Origin: Alphaproteobacteria bacterium
GTDB lineage: Bacteria; Pseudomonadota; Alphaproteobacteria; UBA7879
Direction of reading: 5' to 3'
Assembly: GCA_002869105.1 (NCBI GenBank)
Contig: PKTP01000005.1
Location: 44,674 to 108,673, forward strand
Length of the DNA stretch: 64,000 nt
This document shows positions 9,557-18,569 of this stretch, piece by piece. The first letter of the stretch is position 1, and each line of letters opens with the position of its first letter. The translations under genes were made by a program, and so were the position numbers. The notes under the pieces were generated by a model. The model saw nothing but the letters and a program-made list of their open reading frames with translations, was not told the origin of the DNA and did no database searches.

Positions 9557-9566
9557 GACGTTGGTC

Positions 9567-9654
9567 GCCCGCTTGGTGGAATTGGTAGACACAAGGGACT
9601 TAAAATCCCTCGGCCACTGCGGCCGTGCCGGTTCGAGTCCGGCAGCGGGCACCA
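9567..9654 (+). tRNA. tRNA-Leu (anticodon UAA)
   Basis: 88 bases. Acceptor GCCCGCT pairs with AGCGGGC, then discriminator A and encoded CCA (9652-9654). Anticodon stem AGGGA/TCCCT encloses loop CTTAAAA, giving TAA. A long variable arm (CGGCCACTGCGGCCG) and the GTTCGAGTCC T loop mark a class II leucine tRNA. Confidence 0.97.
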
Positions 9655-9939
9655 TCATTGTCCTTACATTTGAAATGCTGGTTCTGTACTGCCTCCCAGT
9701 ATACCCTCATATTTAAAAACATCTACGCATGAATGGCTTTTTGCCCATTTCAAACCAACGAGATAAGTGAATGCTCCACGAGAGCAGTTCCTGAGGCCCC
9801 AGGGGGTGCGACTAAAATTTGAGGGGGACAACAAGTCATACTCTCTTCTGCAATCCAAAAAGAACGCGAACATCCACAAGGAAAGCTCTCTGGCTTTACA
9901 GCGCGTCAAAGAGAAAGAGTTTTTAAGTAGTCTCGAATC
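9655..9939. other. intergenic stretch without a convincing gene
   Basis: 285 bases between tRNA-Leu(UAA) and the end of hemY. A plus-strand frame opens with GTG near 9767 and runs about 59 codons, and an antisense frame runs 81 codons. Neither has a good ribosome site or a product I recognise. Downstream flanks of tRNA genes are common integration sites, but I see no integrase motif and no repeat of the tRNA 3' end. Confidence 0.4.
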
Positions 9940-11250
9940 CTAAGGAATGAAAGGCAATAAAAGTGGGTTCTGTGAAACCTCAGCATATTCCAGGTGATCA
10001 AATTTATTACATGATTCACAGAAAGGCTGCCAAGATTCTGCTTGATGTCCACAAAATTTACAAGACCACTTACGCCGCAGTCTCTGTTGTAAAAGTTTAT
10101 TTAAAATTTCATAAGCTTTCTCATTTTCACCCTGCTCATCATGAACCAAAAGAGCAGTCAAATAGTCGATCTCTGGCTGATGAGACTCATGATATTTTTG
10201 AGAAAAGTCATCAAGCTCGCGCTGCGCTTCACCCCACAACTTAGCTTGGATATATTTTAGAACCAAAACCAGTTGTGCAATCGGTGCCTCAGGGGTTACT
10301 TTAACCAATTCTCGCGCTTGCTGGGCTTGTTCAACCTGTGTTGCGCCAAGCTCAGCATACATATTGGCAATAGAAAAAGAGTGGGCGTTGTTTTTCCATG
10401 TCTCGATCAATACTTTCTTAGCACGATCAGACTGATTTTTATCAACGTAAAAAGAAGCAAGACTGAGAGAAGGTTGTGGATTAGATAGATTATGCTCGTG
10501 CGCCTTTTGAAGATAGGCCATATAATTTTCATTCTCAGGACCAAGATGTTTTGCATATTGATACCAAATCATCGAAAAGAGATAATTTTCATAAGCTGTG
10601 TCCAAGCTATATAAGCTACCACCCTCACGAAGATACTCAAGCCCTTCTTGGTACTTTTTGGTGCTGATACATAAAAAAACAGCTGACTTATAGAACCATG
10701 CTGAAGGAGATGTTTTTAAAGCTTCCTCGGTTAACTTAAACGCCAATGTATCGTTGCCCATTGCAACAGCAGCTCGAATTTGGATCTTTAAGGCCAAGGG
10801 TTTTAGTATTGGATTCAGTTGAAGTTTTGCAATTAAATCTTCAAGCTTATCTTTTTCATCCCGCGTCACAGCAACACGATATTGGTAATATAGCGCAAGC
10901 AGATTATCCGGATATTTTGAGCTTAAAAATTTTCTCTCTTGATCAACGAGTTTAACATTATGAAGTTCAAGATCGATAAATCCTTGTATGAGTTTTTCAT
11001 GAAACTTAACAAGCTTTAAATAGGTCTTGCGTTCAAGCTTGGTACGAATGCGATTATACAAATCTTTATATGCATCATACAGGGTGAGCAAAAGAATAAG
11101 CAGTGTAACTGTAAAGCCAACATAGGTTCTCAATGAAAATTTAATAATATAATCTTGCCAATCGAGGGTAATTTCTCCGGGGACATAAGAAGCCCAAGCA
11201 ATTGCCGCAAAAATTATAAGAAGTTTAATAACCCAAACAAAGTAGATCAT
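9940..11250 (-). CDS. hemY: HemY-like membrane TPR protein
   Basis: 436 residues. Two N-terminal membrane segments (about 5-20 and 40-60) are followed by helical TPR-like repeats. The C-terminus carries a zinc-ribbon pattern, KWSCKFCG...WQPFCESCNKFD, with four cysteines. This architecture and the position after hemC-hemD and a mitofilin-like gene match the HemY family (not the protoporphyrinogen oxidase of the same name). Its role in haem metabolism is poorly defined. It overlaps the preceding gene by 4 bases. Confidence 0.85.
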   Translation of the reverse strand: MIYFVWVIKLLIIFAAIAWASYVPGEITLDWQDYIIKFSLRTYVGFTVTLLILLLTLYDAYKDLYNRIRTKLERKTYLKLVKFHEKLIQGFIDLELHNVKLVDQERKFLSSKYPDNLLALYYQYRVAVTRDEKDKLEDLIAKLQLNPILKPLALKIQIRAAVAMGNDTLAFKLTEEALKTSPSAWFYKSAVFLCISTKKYQEGLEYLREGGSLYSLDTAYENYLFSMIWYQYAKHLGPENENYMAYLQKAHEHNLSNPQPSLSLASFYVDKNQSDRAKKVLIETWKNNAHSFSIANMYAELGATQVEQAQQARELVKVTPEAPIAQLVLVLKYIQAKLWGEAQRELDDFSQKYHESHQPEIDYLTALLVHDEQGENEKAYEILNKLLQQRLRRKWSCKFCGHQAESWQPFCESCNKFDHLEYAEVSQNPLLLPFIP

Positions 11251-12098
11251 TTGCCTCCCTCAGGATCACTGTGCGCGTTCAAAGACTGTGAATATAAAGA
11301 ACTCGATTGATAAGTTAAGAAGAAAGAATTTAATAAAACATGACCTTGCACATAGTTTTTTAATCGCCTTCTCCACCGTCTAAGCTTAAACCCTTGATCA
11401 ATCAATTCATCCGTCAAACGGTAGGCTTCGGGCCAATCATGTTGGGCGATTGCTTCTTTCAGCAAAGGTGTTAGCTCAGATTTTTTACGAACATGAACAA
11501 AGCTTTTAATGAATTTAATAATCCAAGGATCTGATTGTCGCGCGCGACTATGAACGCCTTTATCAACAATTTTATCTAAATCAGTTAATATAACAGACCA
11601 CACGCCAATACCTTGCTCTGCATAAGGGGACAGTCTTTTGAGTTGGTCTTTCAATCTCTCATCTCTCAAGGCCTCGTGTAAATGAAACAGGGCTGATTCA
11701 TAAGAAAGCCCAGTTCTTGCTCTGACAATAAAGTCAGAGAATAAAATGCATAGCTTTAAATCGTGCTCTTTTTCACGCATTGCACTTTTATCAGGGTGTG
11801 CCTGCGGCAATTGTTCACTCTCTTTGTAAACAGTCGCTTTTTCAGTGTTATAAATAGGCTGGTTTTCTTGTTTCGGCAACAATTGAGGGTGGGAAGGCTC
11901 CTCCCCACTTTGAGCTAAGGATGCATCGTTCAACAATTCAGTTGCTTCAGAGTTCATCGTCTGTTGGTCTTCATGTCTATTTTGATAAAAAGCAAAGTAA
12001 TAAACAGCGATAACCGCCGCTAAAAACAGCACCAAAGGCACAACTATGCGGATAGTTATAAAATGAAAAAGAGTTTTACTTTTTGGTTGGTTAGACAT
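11247..12098 (-). CDS. mitofilin/HemX-like inner-membrane protein
   Basis: 283 residues: a cytoplasmic N-terminus, one membrane segment (about 17-35, VPLVLFLAAVIAVYYFAF), a low-complexity acidic linker, and a helical periplasmic C-terminal half. Alphaproteobacteria often carry such a gene between hemD and hemY, and it is distantly related to mitochondrial MICOS mitofilin (Mic60). The assignment rests mainly on gene order, topology and the helical C-terminal domain. It overlaps hemY by 4 bases and is 17 bases after hemD. Confidence 0.65.
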   Translation of the reverse strand: MSNQPKSKTLFHFITIRIVVPLVLFLAAVIAVYYFAFYQNRHEDQQTMNSEATELLNDASLAQSGEEPSHPQLLPKQENQPIYNTEKATVYKESEQLPQAHPDKSAMREKEHDLKLCILFSDFIVRARTGLSYESALFHLHEALRDERLKDQLKRLSPYAEQGIGVWSVILTDLDKIVDKGVHSRARQSDPWIIKFIKSFVHVRKKSELTPLLKEAIAQHDWPEAYRLTDELIDQGFKLRRWRRRLKNYVQGHVLLNSFFLTYQSSSLYSQSLNAHSDPEGGK

Positions 12099-12115
12099 TT
12101 ACGATAAAAAAATAC

Positions 12116-12835
12116 TTACTTCTTTTGTAGCACTTCTACCATCATTGAACAAAGGCTTTTTATAGTTGGCTGAGGAGCAATGTGAAATTCATGAACAGGG
12201 AGATTTTTAAATACCTCACTTATGTTTTTACTAAGCATGAATAATTTGTGAGAATGACAGTATTTTCTAAGATTTTGACGCTCAATGATTCGAACATATG
12301 TTTGAGCTGAATATTTTGAAAAAAAAGCGACACTTCTGATAGAGCCTGATTGTATCATGTTAATAAGATCCTGATTGGCATCTTCCCTGGGAAGAGTCTG
12401 ATAAGCAATCACTCTACTACACTGAACCCCTTTTCTTTTAAGATGAGTAGAAAAATCGAGAGTTACTTTATTTCCAGAGACAAAAACGTAACGCCCTTGT
12501 TTTGAACTCGCCAAAATAATTTCTAGAAGGCTTAACGCAGTTTGAGCAACGTGCACGCTAATGCCAGGATAAATCCTAACTATTTTCTCAGCAAGCCTAT
12601 CGCCGACAACAAAAATAGCGCGCACGCATGGGAGCTCCTTAAGAGATTTGATCGCATTTTTGCTCGTTATAATAAGGCAATCGGCAGAAGCTATATACTT
12701 TTGATAGTCCTCATCCGCAATAGGTTTTGAAAAGACGTTTAACAACGGACAAGTCAGTGTCTCAATTCCATAATGAGAAAGAAAAGTTGACACTTTTTCA
12801 TTGTCACCATGGGGGCGCGTTAAAAGCAAAGTCAT
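12116..12835 (-). CDS. hemD: uroporphyrinogen-III synthase
   Basis: 239 residues, normal for HemD, which cyclises hydroxymethylbilane to uroporphyrinogen III. The divergent family shows its usual landmarks here: LLTRPHGDN at the N-terminus, DCLIITSKNAIKSL, FVVGDRLAEK, and a second-domain VAFFSKYSAQTYVRI. The start overlaps the hemC stop as ATGA (12832-12835), so the two enzymes are translationally coupled. Confidence 0.88.
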   Translation of the reverse strand: MTLLLTRPHGDNEKVSTFLSHYGIETLTCPLLNVFSKPIADEDYQKYIASADCLIITSKNAIKSLKELPCVRAIFVVGDRLAEKIVRIYPGISVHVAQTALSLLEIILASSKQGRYVFVSGNKVTLDFSTHLKRKGVQCSRVIAYQTLPREDANQDLINMIQSGSIRSVAFFSKYSAQTYVRIIERQNLRKYCHSHKLFMLSKNISEVFKNLPVHEFHIAPQPTIKSLCSMMVEVLQKK

Positions 12836-13741
12836 GTGTTTTTGAGTTTTGCGCGTAAATCATGCGCTGTTTTCTCAGCCACACCTTCAAAGTCTATACC
12901 ACTGTTATCAGCAAAAACAGTGTGGCTTAACGTTTCATTTGCCATCATCGCCTTAAGGGACAACGTTGAGCCATCAAGACGCGCATATGCGCCAACGGGC
13001 ATTTGGCAACTCGCGCCCAGAAGTTTCAATACAAATTGTTCAGCTTTAAAGCATTGCCATGTCTGGACATGATTGACATCACGCACCATAGAAACAACCG
13101 GGCTATCAGGTTTCATCACAAGCGCAATCACGCCCTGTCCCGCTGATGGAATAAACACTTCTTGATCAAGCCTAAAACCAAAGTCCTCTCCATAACCCAA
13201 ACGCCTTAAACCCGCAGCTGCCAAAACCGTTGCATCAAAAGCTCCAGATAAAATTTTATTTAACCGTGTTTGGACGTTTCCCCTTAAGTGACCTATTTTC
13301 AAATCTGGCCGCAAATGTTTTAAAAGAGCATGACGTCTTAAAGAGCACGTTCCAACCAGAGCGCCATGGGGCAATTGATCAAGGGTCGCATTGTTTTGAG
13401 AAATCAAAACATCCCCGGCACTCTCTCGAGGTAGCGTCGCTGCCAAAACAAGACCGTCTGGACAATGAACACTCATATTCTTTTGCTGAATGCACAGCCA
13501 CATCTATTTCATTATTGATACAAGCTTGGTCTACTTCTTTGCAGAACAATCCCTTGCCACCAAAGCTATGCAGCGGAACATCTTTGAGTTTATCCCCTGA
13601 GGTAGTGTAGACATGAAATGAAATTGTCACATTTGGAAAATAATGGCGGATATAGTGAGCAACCATTTCAGACTGTCGCCTTGCCAAAGGACTGGCCCTA
13701 CTTCCCAGCCTGATATGATTGTCTTGATTTTTTTTGCTCAT
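12832..13741 (-). pseudogene. hemC: hydroxymethylbilane synthase, frameshifted
   Basis: Two frames together encode a complete porphobilinogen deaminase of about 302 residues. The N-terminal frame starts MSKKNQDNHIRLGSRASPLARRQ (ATG at 13741, preferred over the one at 13783) and runs to IDVAVHSAK. The C-terminal frame resumes at NMSVHCPDGLVLAATLPRE. The junction is the A4 run (T at 13481-13484 on the plus strand); removing one base restores the family's HSMKDMP-like region. The dipyrromethane-binding cysteine is intact in GASCQMPVGAYA. HemC makes the linear tetrapyrrole used by HemD. With hemD and hemY intact, a sequencing indel is at least as likely as real loss. Confidence 0.88.
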
Positions 13742-13770
13742 ACTGATCTTATGCCATAAAATACCACTCA

Positions 13771-14805
13771 ATGAAAATGACAACCCGATCGAAAGTTTTT
13801 TTAGGTATCGAAGATAGCTGTGATGATACTGCTGTCGCCATTGTCAGCGAAGATAAAAAAATACTCTCGGAAAGTAAGATTTCTCATCTAAAGGTTAATG
13901 AACCTTATGGGGGTGTTGTTCCGGAAATAACGGCGCGCGCGCACTTGGTGAATCTCCCCCTCCTCATCAAAGATGCTCTCTGCAAAGCTGGCCTCTCATT
14001 AACAGAGATTGATGGATATGCCGCAACTGCAGGTCCTGGCCTCATTGGGGGTCTTATTTGCGGCGTTCAAATAGCTAAAGCGATGGCCTATTATAATCAA
14101 AAGCCTTTTTTTGGCATCAATCACCTTGAAGCCCATGCTTTGACACCCCGCCTCGTCTCCGACCTCGAATTCCCCTATTTCCTTCTCCTTGTTTCTGGGG
14201 GCCACACTCAACTTGTTCAAGTGAATGGTGTCAGAAATTATAGCATTTTAGGCACAACCCTTGATGATGCTCTTGGAGAAGCTTTCGATAAGGTTGGGAA
14301 ACTAATTGGGCTTCCCTATCCCGCGGGGCCTGAGATTGAAAAGCTCGCCACTCAGGGAGAAAATACTTTTTCGTTTGTTCGGCCGATGTGCAAACAAAAA
14401 AGCGCTAACTTCTCTTTTTCAGGTTTGAAAAGTGATGTCAGAAGACACGTGGATAAAATTCCGAATATGACTCAAGAAATCAAAGAAAATATCGCACGGT
14501 CATTCCAAGAGGCCATTAAAGACGTCCTCATGAACAAGTGCCAATACGTTTTAAAAAATATGCCTAATATTCATAACTTTGTCATAAGCGGCGGGGTAGC
14601 CGCTAATCAATATATCCGCCATCATCTCAAGGCCTTATGTGATGAAAACAGCACAAATTTCTATGCACCCCCCCTAGAATTATGCACAGATAATGGGGCC
14701 ATGATTGCATGGGCCGCTCTTGAAAATGATGCGATTGGATCTTATGATTCTTTGAATTTGGCACCTAGACCAAGATGGCCATTAACCGAGCTAAAACCCT
14801 CATGA
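13771..14805 (+). CDS. tsaD: tRNA N6-adenosine threonylcarbamoyltransferase
   Basis: 344 residues of the Kae1/TsaD family, which transfers threonylcarbamoyl to A37 of ANN-decoding tRNAs. It starts with GIEDSCDDTAVAIV, carries the metal-binding HxxxH in INHLEAHAL, and has LLVSGGHTQLV, GPEIEKLA, NFSFSGLKSD and CTDNGAMIAWA. ATG at 13771 or 13777 is possible. Its start lies only about 30 bases from that of hemC, so the divergent promoters must overlap. The stop overlaps the arnT-like start as ATGA (14802-14805). Confidence 0.96.
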   Translation: MKMTTRSKVFLGIEDSCDDTAVAIVSEDKKILSESKISHLKVNEPYGGVVPEITARAHLVNLPLLIKDALCKAGLSLTEIDGYAATAGPGLIGGLICGVQIAKAMAYYNQKPFFGINHLEAHALTPRLVSDLEFPYFLLLVSGGHTQLVQVNGVRNYSILGTTLDDALGEAFDKVGKLIGLPYPAGPEIEKLATQGENTFSFVRPMCKQKSANFSFSGLKSDVRRHVDKIPNMTQEIKENIARSFQEAIKDVLMNKCQYVLKNMPNIHNFVISGGVAANQYIRHHLKALCDENSTNFYAPPLELCTDNGAMIAWAALENDAIGSYDSLNLAPRPRWPLTELKPS

Positions 14806-16511
14806 AAAACCACTTTAGACGAGATAGTTGTATTGTTTCTATTGTGTCATTCTTCCTGTTTTTTGGAGGGACGCAAAACCGTCCCTTCTCCACACCTGAT
14901 GAAGGCAGGTATATGGAGATACCGCGGGAAATGGCTGTCACTGGATCCTTGATTACACCACGCTTAAATGGGGTTAAATACTTTGAAAAACCCCCGTTCT
15001 TCTATTGGATTCAAGCAGGCATCATCAAAGTTTTTGGGGTTAAAGAATGGAGTGGCAGACTCTTACCTGCATTGGCCGGAGCCCTGGGTGTCTTTTTCAC
15101 CTTCTTTTTAGCTTTTCACTTATTTAATCGCCGGACCGCGCTGCTTTCAGCTCTGATATTATCCACGAGTTCGCTTTACTTTATCATGAGCCATATCATC
15201 ATCTTAGACGGCTTGTTCTCTTCTTTGGTCTATGGTTGTTTTACATTTTTCATTATTGGTATCCAAGCGCCGCCAGGACCAAAAAGAAAAAAGATGGCGC
15301 TTCTAACGGCAACGTTCCTGGCTTTGTCTGTGTTGACTAAAGGGATTGTAGCTGTTGCTCTCTTCGGCATAGTACTGCTTATTTGGTTTAGCATACACCG
15401 CAAGACGATCAAGTTGTTGCCTCTCTATTGGGTAAGCGCCCTACTCCTCTTTCTGGCAATCATCATGCCCTGGCACATTCTTGTTCAATTAAAAAATCCA
15501 GAATTCTTTGATTTTTACATTATCAAAGAGCATTTTATGAGGTTCATCACAAAAACCCATAACAGATACCAACCCTTTTACTTTTTTATTCCCGTGCTTG
15601 TTTTTGGCCTGTTCCCATGGTGCGGCAACTTATTAACACTTATGATCCGCAGCGTTACGATTAGAAACTTTGTTAAGTCAACTGATAGAGTCAACTTATC
15701 CTATTTATTGGTGTGGTTTTTAGCTATTTTCATCTTTTTCAGTCTTTCAAGTTCAAAACTGATTACATATATTCTCCCTGTCATGGCACCCCTATCTGTT
15801 TTAATGGCATACAGCATCAATAGAATTGGTGATTTAAATTTAAGTTTTAAACCAGAAATTATTGCATACTGTCTTTTTTTTACAGCTGTCATCATTTTCT
15901 ATTATCTCAAAAAAGAAGATATTCCATCAGAGGACTTAGCTCTCTACACACACAAAATCCAAGCTCTTATTGTTTTATGTTGGGCAAGCGTCCTCCTACC
16001 CTTGCCTTTGTACTATCTAAAAGGGGCTAAGGTTGTTTTTAGAGCGCTCTTAGTCTTAACCCTGTCACAATATTCGGTGATGATTTGGGCAGCGCGCTCA
16101 GGAGATTCTTCAAGTATCAAAACAACATACGATTACATTGACCAAAACTTAGGAAAAGACATTAAATACATTAGTTATCATCACTATCACCAAGACCTTC
16201 CTGTATACAACCAAAACCTAGTTCCAATTGTTGGTGGATTAGGTGAATTAGAGTTTGGCCACACTCAAGAAAATCACGCCACCAAACTCTCTGAGGAAAA
16301 TTTCTGGAAGCGCTGGTTTTCAGATGAAAAAATTTGCGCCATAACTTGGAAACAAGGAGGATATGATCTTTTCAAGAAATCCCTTAAAAACCATATGCAT
16401 ATCCGAGATAAAAAGTATTTGCGATCAAGCCATCAAATCCCTTTTGAAATACGGTTAAAAAGAAAAGTTCCAGCGTTTTGTAATATTTCACTACTGGAAA
16501 AAATAAATTAA
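14802..16511 (+). CDS. arnT: ArnT-like lipid-linked sugar transferase (GT39/GT83 family)
   Basis: About 569 residues with a membrane-spanning N-terminal two-thirds and a periplasmic tail. The signature STPDEGRYMEIPREM, with the catalytic-type acidic residues of the first periplasmic loop, and KYFEKPPFFYW match ArnT, which moves 4-amino-4-deoxy-L-arabinose from undecaprenyl phosphate to lipid A. I chose ATG 14802, overlapping the tsaD stop. The two downstream genes are ArnC-like and ArnA-like, supporting the assignment. The family also includes transferases for other sugars, so substrate identity is inferred. Confidence 0.8.
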   Translation: MKNHFRRDSCIVSIVSFFLFFGGTQNRPFSTPDEGRYMEIPREMAVTGSLITPRLNGVKYFEKPPFFYWIQAGIIKVFGVKEWSGRLLPALAGALGVFFTFFLAFHLFNRRTALLSALILSTSSLYFIMSHIIILDGLFSSLVYGCFTFFIIGIQAPPGPKRKKMALLTATFLALSVLTKGIVAVALFGIVLLIWFSIHRKTIKLLPLYWVSALLLFLAIIMPWHILVQLKNPEFFDFYIIKEHFMRFITKTHNRYQPFYFFIPVLVFGLFPWCGNLLTLMIRSVTIRNFVKSTDRVNLSYLLVWFLAIFIFFSLSSSKLITYILPVMAPLSVLMAYSINRIGDLNLSFKPEIIAYCLFFTAVIIFYYLKKEDIPSEDLALYTHKIQALIVLCWASVLLPLPLYYLKGAKVVFRALLVLTLSQYSVMIWAARSGDSSSIKTTYDYIDQNLGKDIKYISYHHYHQDLPVYNQNLVPIVGGLGELEFGHTQENHATKLSEENFWKRWFSDEKICAITWKQGGYDLFKKSLKNHMHIRDKKYLRSSHQIPFEIRLKRKVPAFCNISLLEKIN

Positions 16512-16530
16512 ATCATATAATTAAGTATCT

Positions 16531-17505
16531 ATGTCAAAAAGCAAACCCATGATGAAAACCACTCCCTTTATTTCTGTGATTGTGCCCGTCTACAATGAAG
16601 AAGAAACGATTAGGCTCTTTCACAAAAGACTTTTAGAAACGATGAAAAAAAATCGTTATAAATTTGAGATCCTCTATATAAATGATGGAAGCATTGATAA
16701 ATCTGAAGAAATTTTAACATCCTTTGAAAAAGATGATCCCGATCTGGTTTACGTTTTAAGCTTTGATCAAAATTATGGTCAACACCTTGCGATCATGGCA
16801 GGCTTTGATCACATGCATGGTGATGTTGCTATTAATCTAGACGCTGATCTCCAAAACCCTCCTGAGGAAATTCCAAAATTGGTTGATAAGTACCTGGAGG
16901 GTCATGACATGGTTGGCAGTTACCGCATAGGTAGAAAAGATCATAAGTGGCGTGATTATGGCTCTCGGTTTGCTAATTTTGTACGAAAACACATAACAAC
17001 GCTCGACATGAAAGATCAGGGATGTATGTTCCGCGCCTACTCAAAGGATCTTGCTAAAAAAATATGCCAAGGAAATGAGCACGCCCTCTTTGTGCCGGCC
17101 TTTGGTTGGAAGTATGCACAAAATCCAACAGAAATTGGCCTGATTCACGATCCCAGATCTTCTGGAGAGTCTAAATACAAAATATATGATCTGATACGTG
17201 TAAGCATTGATCTAGCAACGAGCATGAGTCTAGCGCCCATACAAATTGTTACAGCAATAGGTTTGCTGACATCTTTTTTTAGCTTTGTGATTTTTATTTA
17301 CATGATTGGACGTCGATTGATTTTAGGCCCAGAAGTAGAGGGTGTTTTTACTTTATTTGCTTTAGTTATTTTTATCATTGGCATTGGCATTTTTGGCATT
17401 GGTGTTATCGGTGAATATGTAGGGAGAATTTATCAAATCGTTCAAGGTCGTCCCCGTTACACGCTGAAAAAAAACAATCAACCTCGTATTAAGTTATCAC
17501 AATGA
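16531..17505 (+). CDS. arnC: ArnC-like undecaprenyl-phosphate glycosyltransferase
   Basis: 324 residues: a cytosolic GT2 domain (ISVIVPVYNEEET at about 11-23, then INLDADLQNPPEEIP with the DXD metal site) followed by two C-terminal membrane helices (about 225-250 and 265-290). This matches ArnC/DPM1-type enzymes that load a nucleotide sugar onto undecaprenyl phosphate. It lies between the ArnT-like and ArnA-like genes and overlaps the latter by 4 bases. GtrB-like glucose transfer is an alternative substrate choice, made less likely by the neighbours. Confidence 0.8.
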   Translation: MSKSKPMMKTTPFISVIVPVYNEEETIRLFHKRLLETMKKNRYKFEILYINDGSIDKSEEILTSFEKDDPDLVYVLSFDQNYGQHLAIMAGFDHMHGDVAINLDADLQNPPEEIPKLVDKYLEGHDMVGSYRIGRKDHKWRDYGSRFANFVRKHITTLDMKDQGCMFRAYSKDLAKKICQGNEHALFVPAFGWKYAQNPTEIGLIHDPRSSGESKYKIYDLIRVSIDLATSMSLAPIQIVTAIGLLTSFFSFVIFIYMIGRRLILGPEVEGVFTLFALVIFIIGIGIFGIGVIGEYVGRIYQIVQGRPRYTLKKNNQPRIKLSQ

Positions 17506-18536
17506 AAATATTAATAACTGGCGTCAATGGTTTTATCGGGAACTGGCTGGCGAGAGCCATTCTAAAAGACGTATCTTTTCAAGTAACTGGTATTGATATC
17601 AAGAAATGTAATCTTGATCACCCTGTTGATTCAATGATGTCCAACCCTAAATTTTCGTTTCAAAACCTTAATCTTTTGGATGAAAATAACAGCTCTCAAA
17701 TTGAAAAAATGGTTGAAGAGAACGATATCATCATTCCTCTTGCAGCCATAGCAAACCCCTATTTGTATATCAAAGAACCACTCAGAGTATTTCAATTAGA
17801 CTTCGAGCATAATTTACACATAGTAAAGCTCGCAAATAAATACGGGAAGCGTATTATTTTTCCATCAACTTCCGAAGTATATGGCATGGCTGAAGATGTT
17901 GTTTTTGACGAAGAGTCAACAAAGCTTGTTATGGGTCCTGTCCAGAAAATGCGTTGGATTTATGCGTGCTCAAAGCAGCTTCTAGATCGGGTTATTTGTG
18001 CTTACGGTCTTCACGAAGGTTTGTCTTATACCTTGTTTAGACCTTTCAATTGGATCGGCCCTCGTTTAGATAATATTGATTCACAAAGCGAGGGTGAGTC
18101 CCGTGCGTTCACTCAATTTATGAGTAACGTTATGCAAGGTCGACCAATTTGTATTGTCAATGATGGTCTTCAGCGTCGAACCTTTATCTACATTGATGAT
18201 GCGATTGAGGCATTGATTAAAATCATAAAAAATGAAAATCAATGTGCCCATAACAAAATATATAACATTGGTAATCCAGAAAATGACTTTAGTATCCATG
18301 AACTGGCCAAAGCCATGATCTCCCATGCTCAAAAATTCCCTCACCTTGTAAAAGATAGAGAGAAATGCAAAATAGAGATGGTTCATTCGGATGACTATTT
18401 TGGCCAATCATATGAAGATGTATCGCGGCGGATGCCGTCTATCAAAAGAGCGATGGATGATTTAAATTGGCAGCCAACAACATCGATAGATGACGCAATT
18501 GAGAAAACGTTCCGCTTCTACGAGAAAACTTCATAA
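17502..18536 (+). CDS. ArnA-type UDP-glucuronate C-4'' decarboxylase domain protein
   Basis: 344 residues matching only the C-terminal dehydrogenase/decarboxylase half of bifunctional ArnA; the N-terminal formyltransferase half is absent. The NAD Rossmann motif is GVNGFIGNWLAR. Landmarks shared with ArnA are PLAAIANPYLYI, RIIFPSTSEVYGM, RWIYACSKQLLDRVI with the YxxxK-type site, and LFRPFNWIGPRLDN. The reaction oxidises and decarboxylates UDP-glucuronate to UDP-Ara4O. ArnB, ArnD and a formyltransferase are not in this window, so they must be encoded elsewhere or the pathway is altered. Confidence 0.85.
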   Translation: MKILITGVNGFIGNWLARAILKDVSFQVTGIDIKKCNLDHPVDSMMSNPKFSFQNLNLLDENNSSQIEKMVEENDIIIPLAAIANPYLYIKEPLRVFQLDFEHNLHIVKLANKYGKRIIFPSTSEVYGMAEDVVFDEESTKLVMGPVQKMRWIYACSKQLLDRVICAYGLHEGLSYTLFRPFNWIGPRLDNIDSQSEGESRAFTQFMSNVMQGRPICIVNDGLQRRTFIYIDDAIEALIKIIKNENQCAHNKIYNIGNPENDFSIHELAKAMISHAQKFPHLVKDREKCKIEMVHSDDYFGQSYEDVSRRMPSIKRAMDDLNWQPTTSIDDAIEKTFRFYEKTS

Positions 18537-18569
18537 AATTAAACGCTCTAAACTGACTCTGTTTGAGTC

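Noticed and set aside
9664..9909. 81-codon minus-strand frame after tRNA-Leu(UAA)
   Set aside because: No ribosome site, no recognisable product and unusual composition; treated as intergenic.
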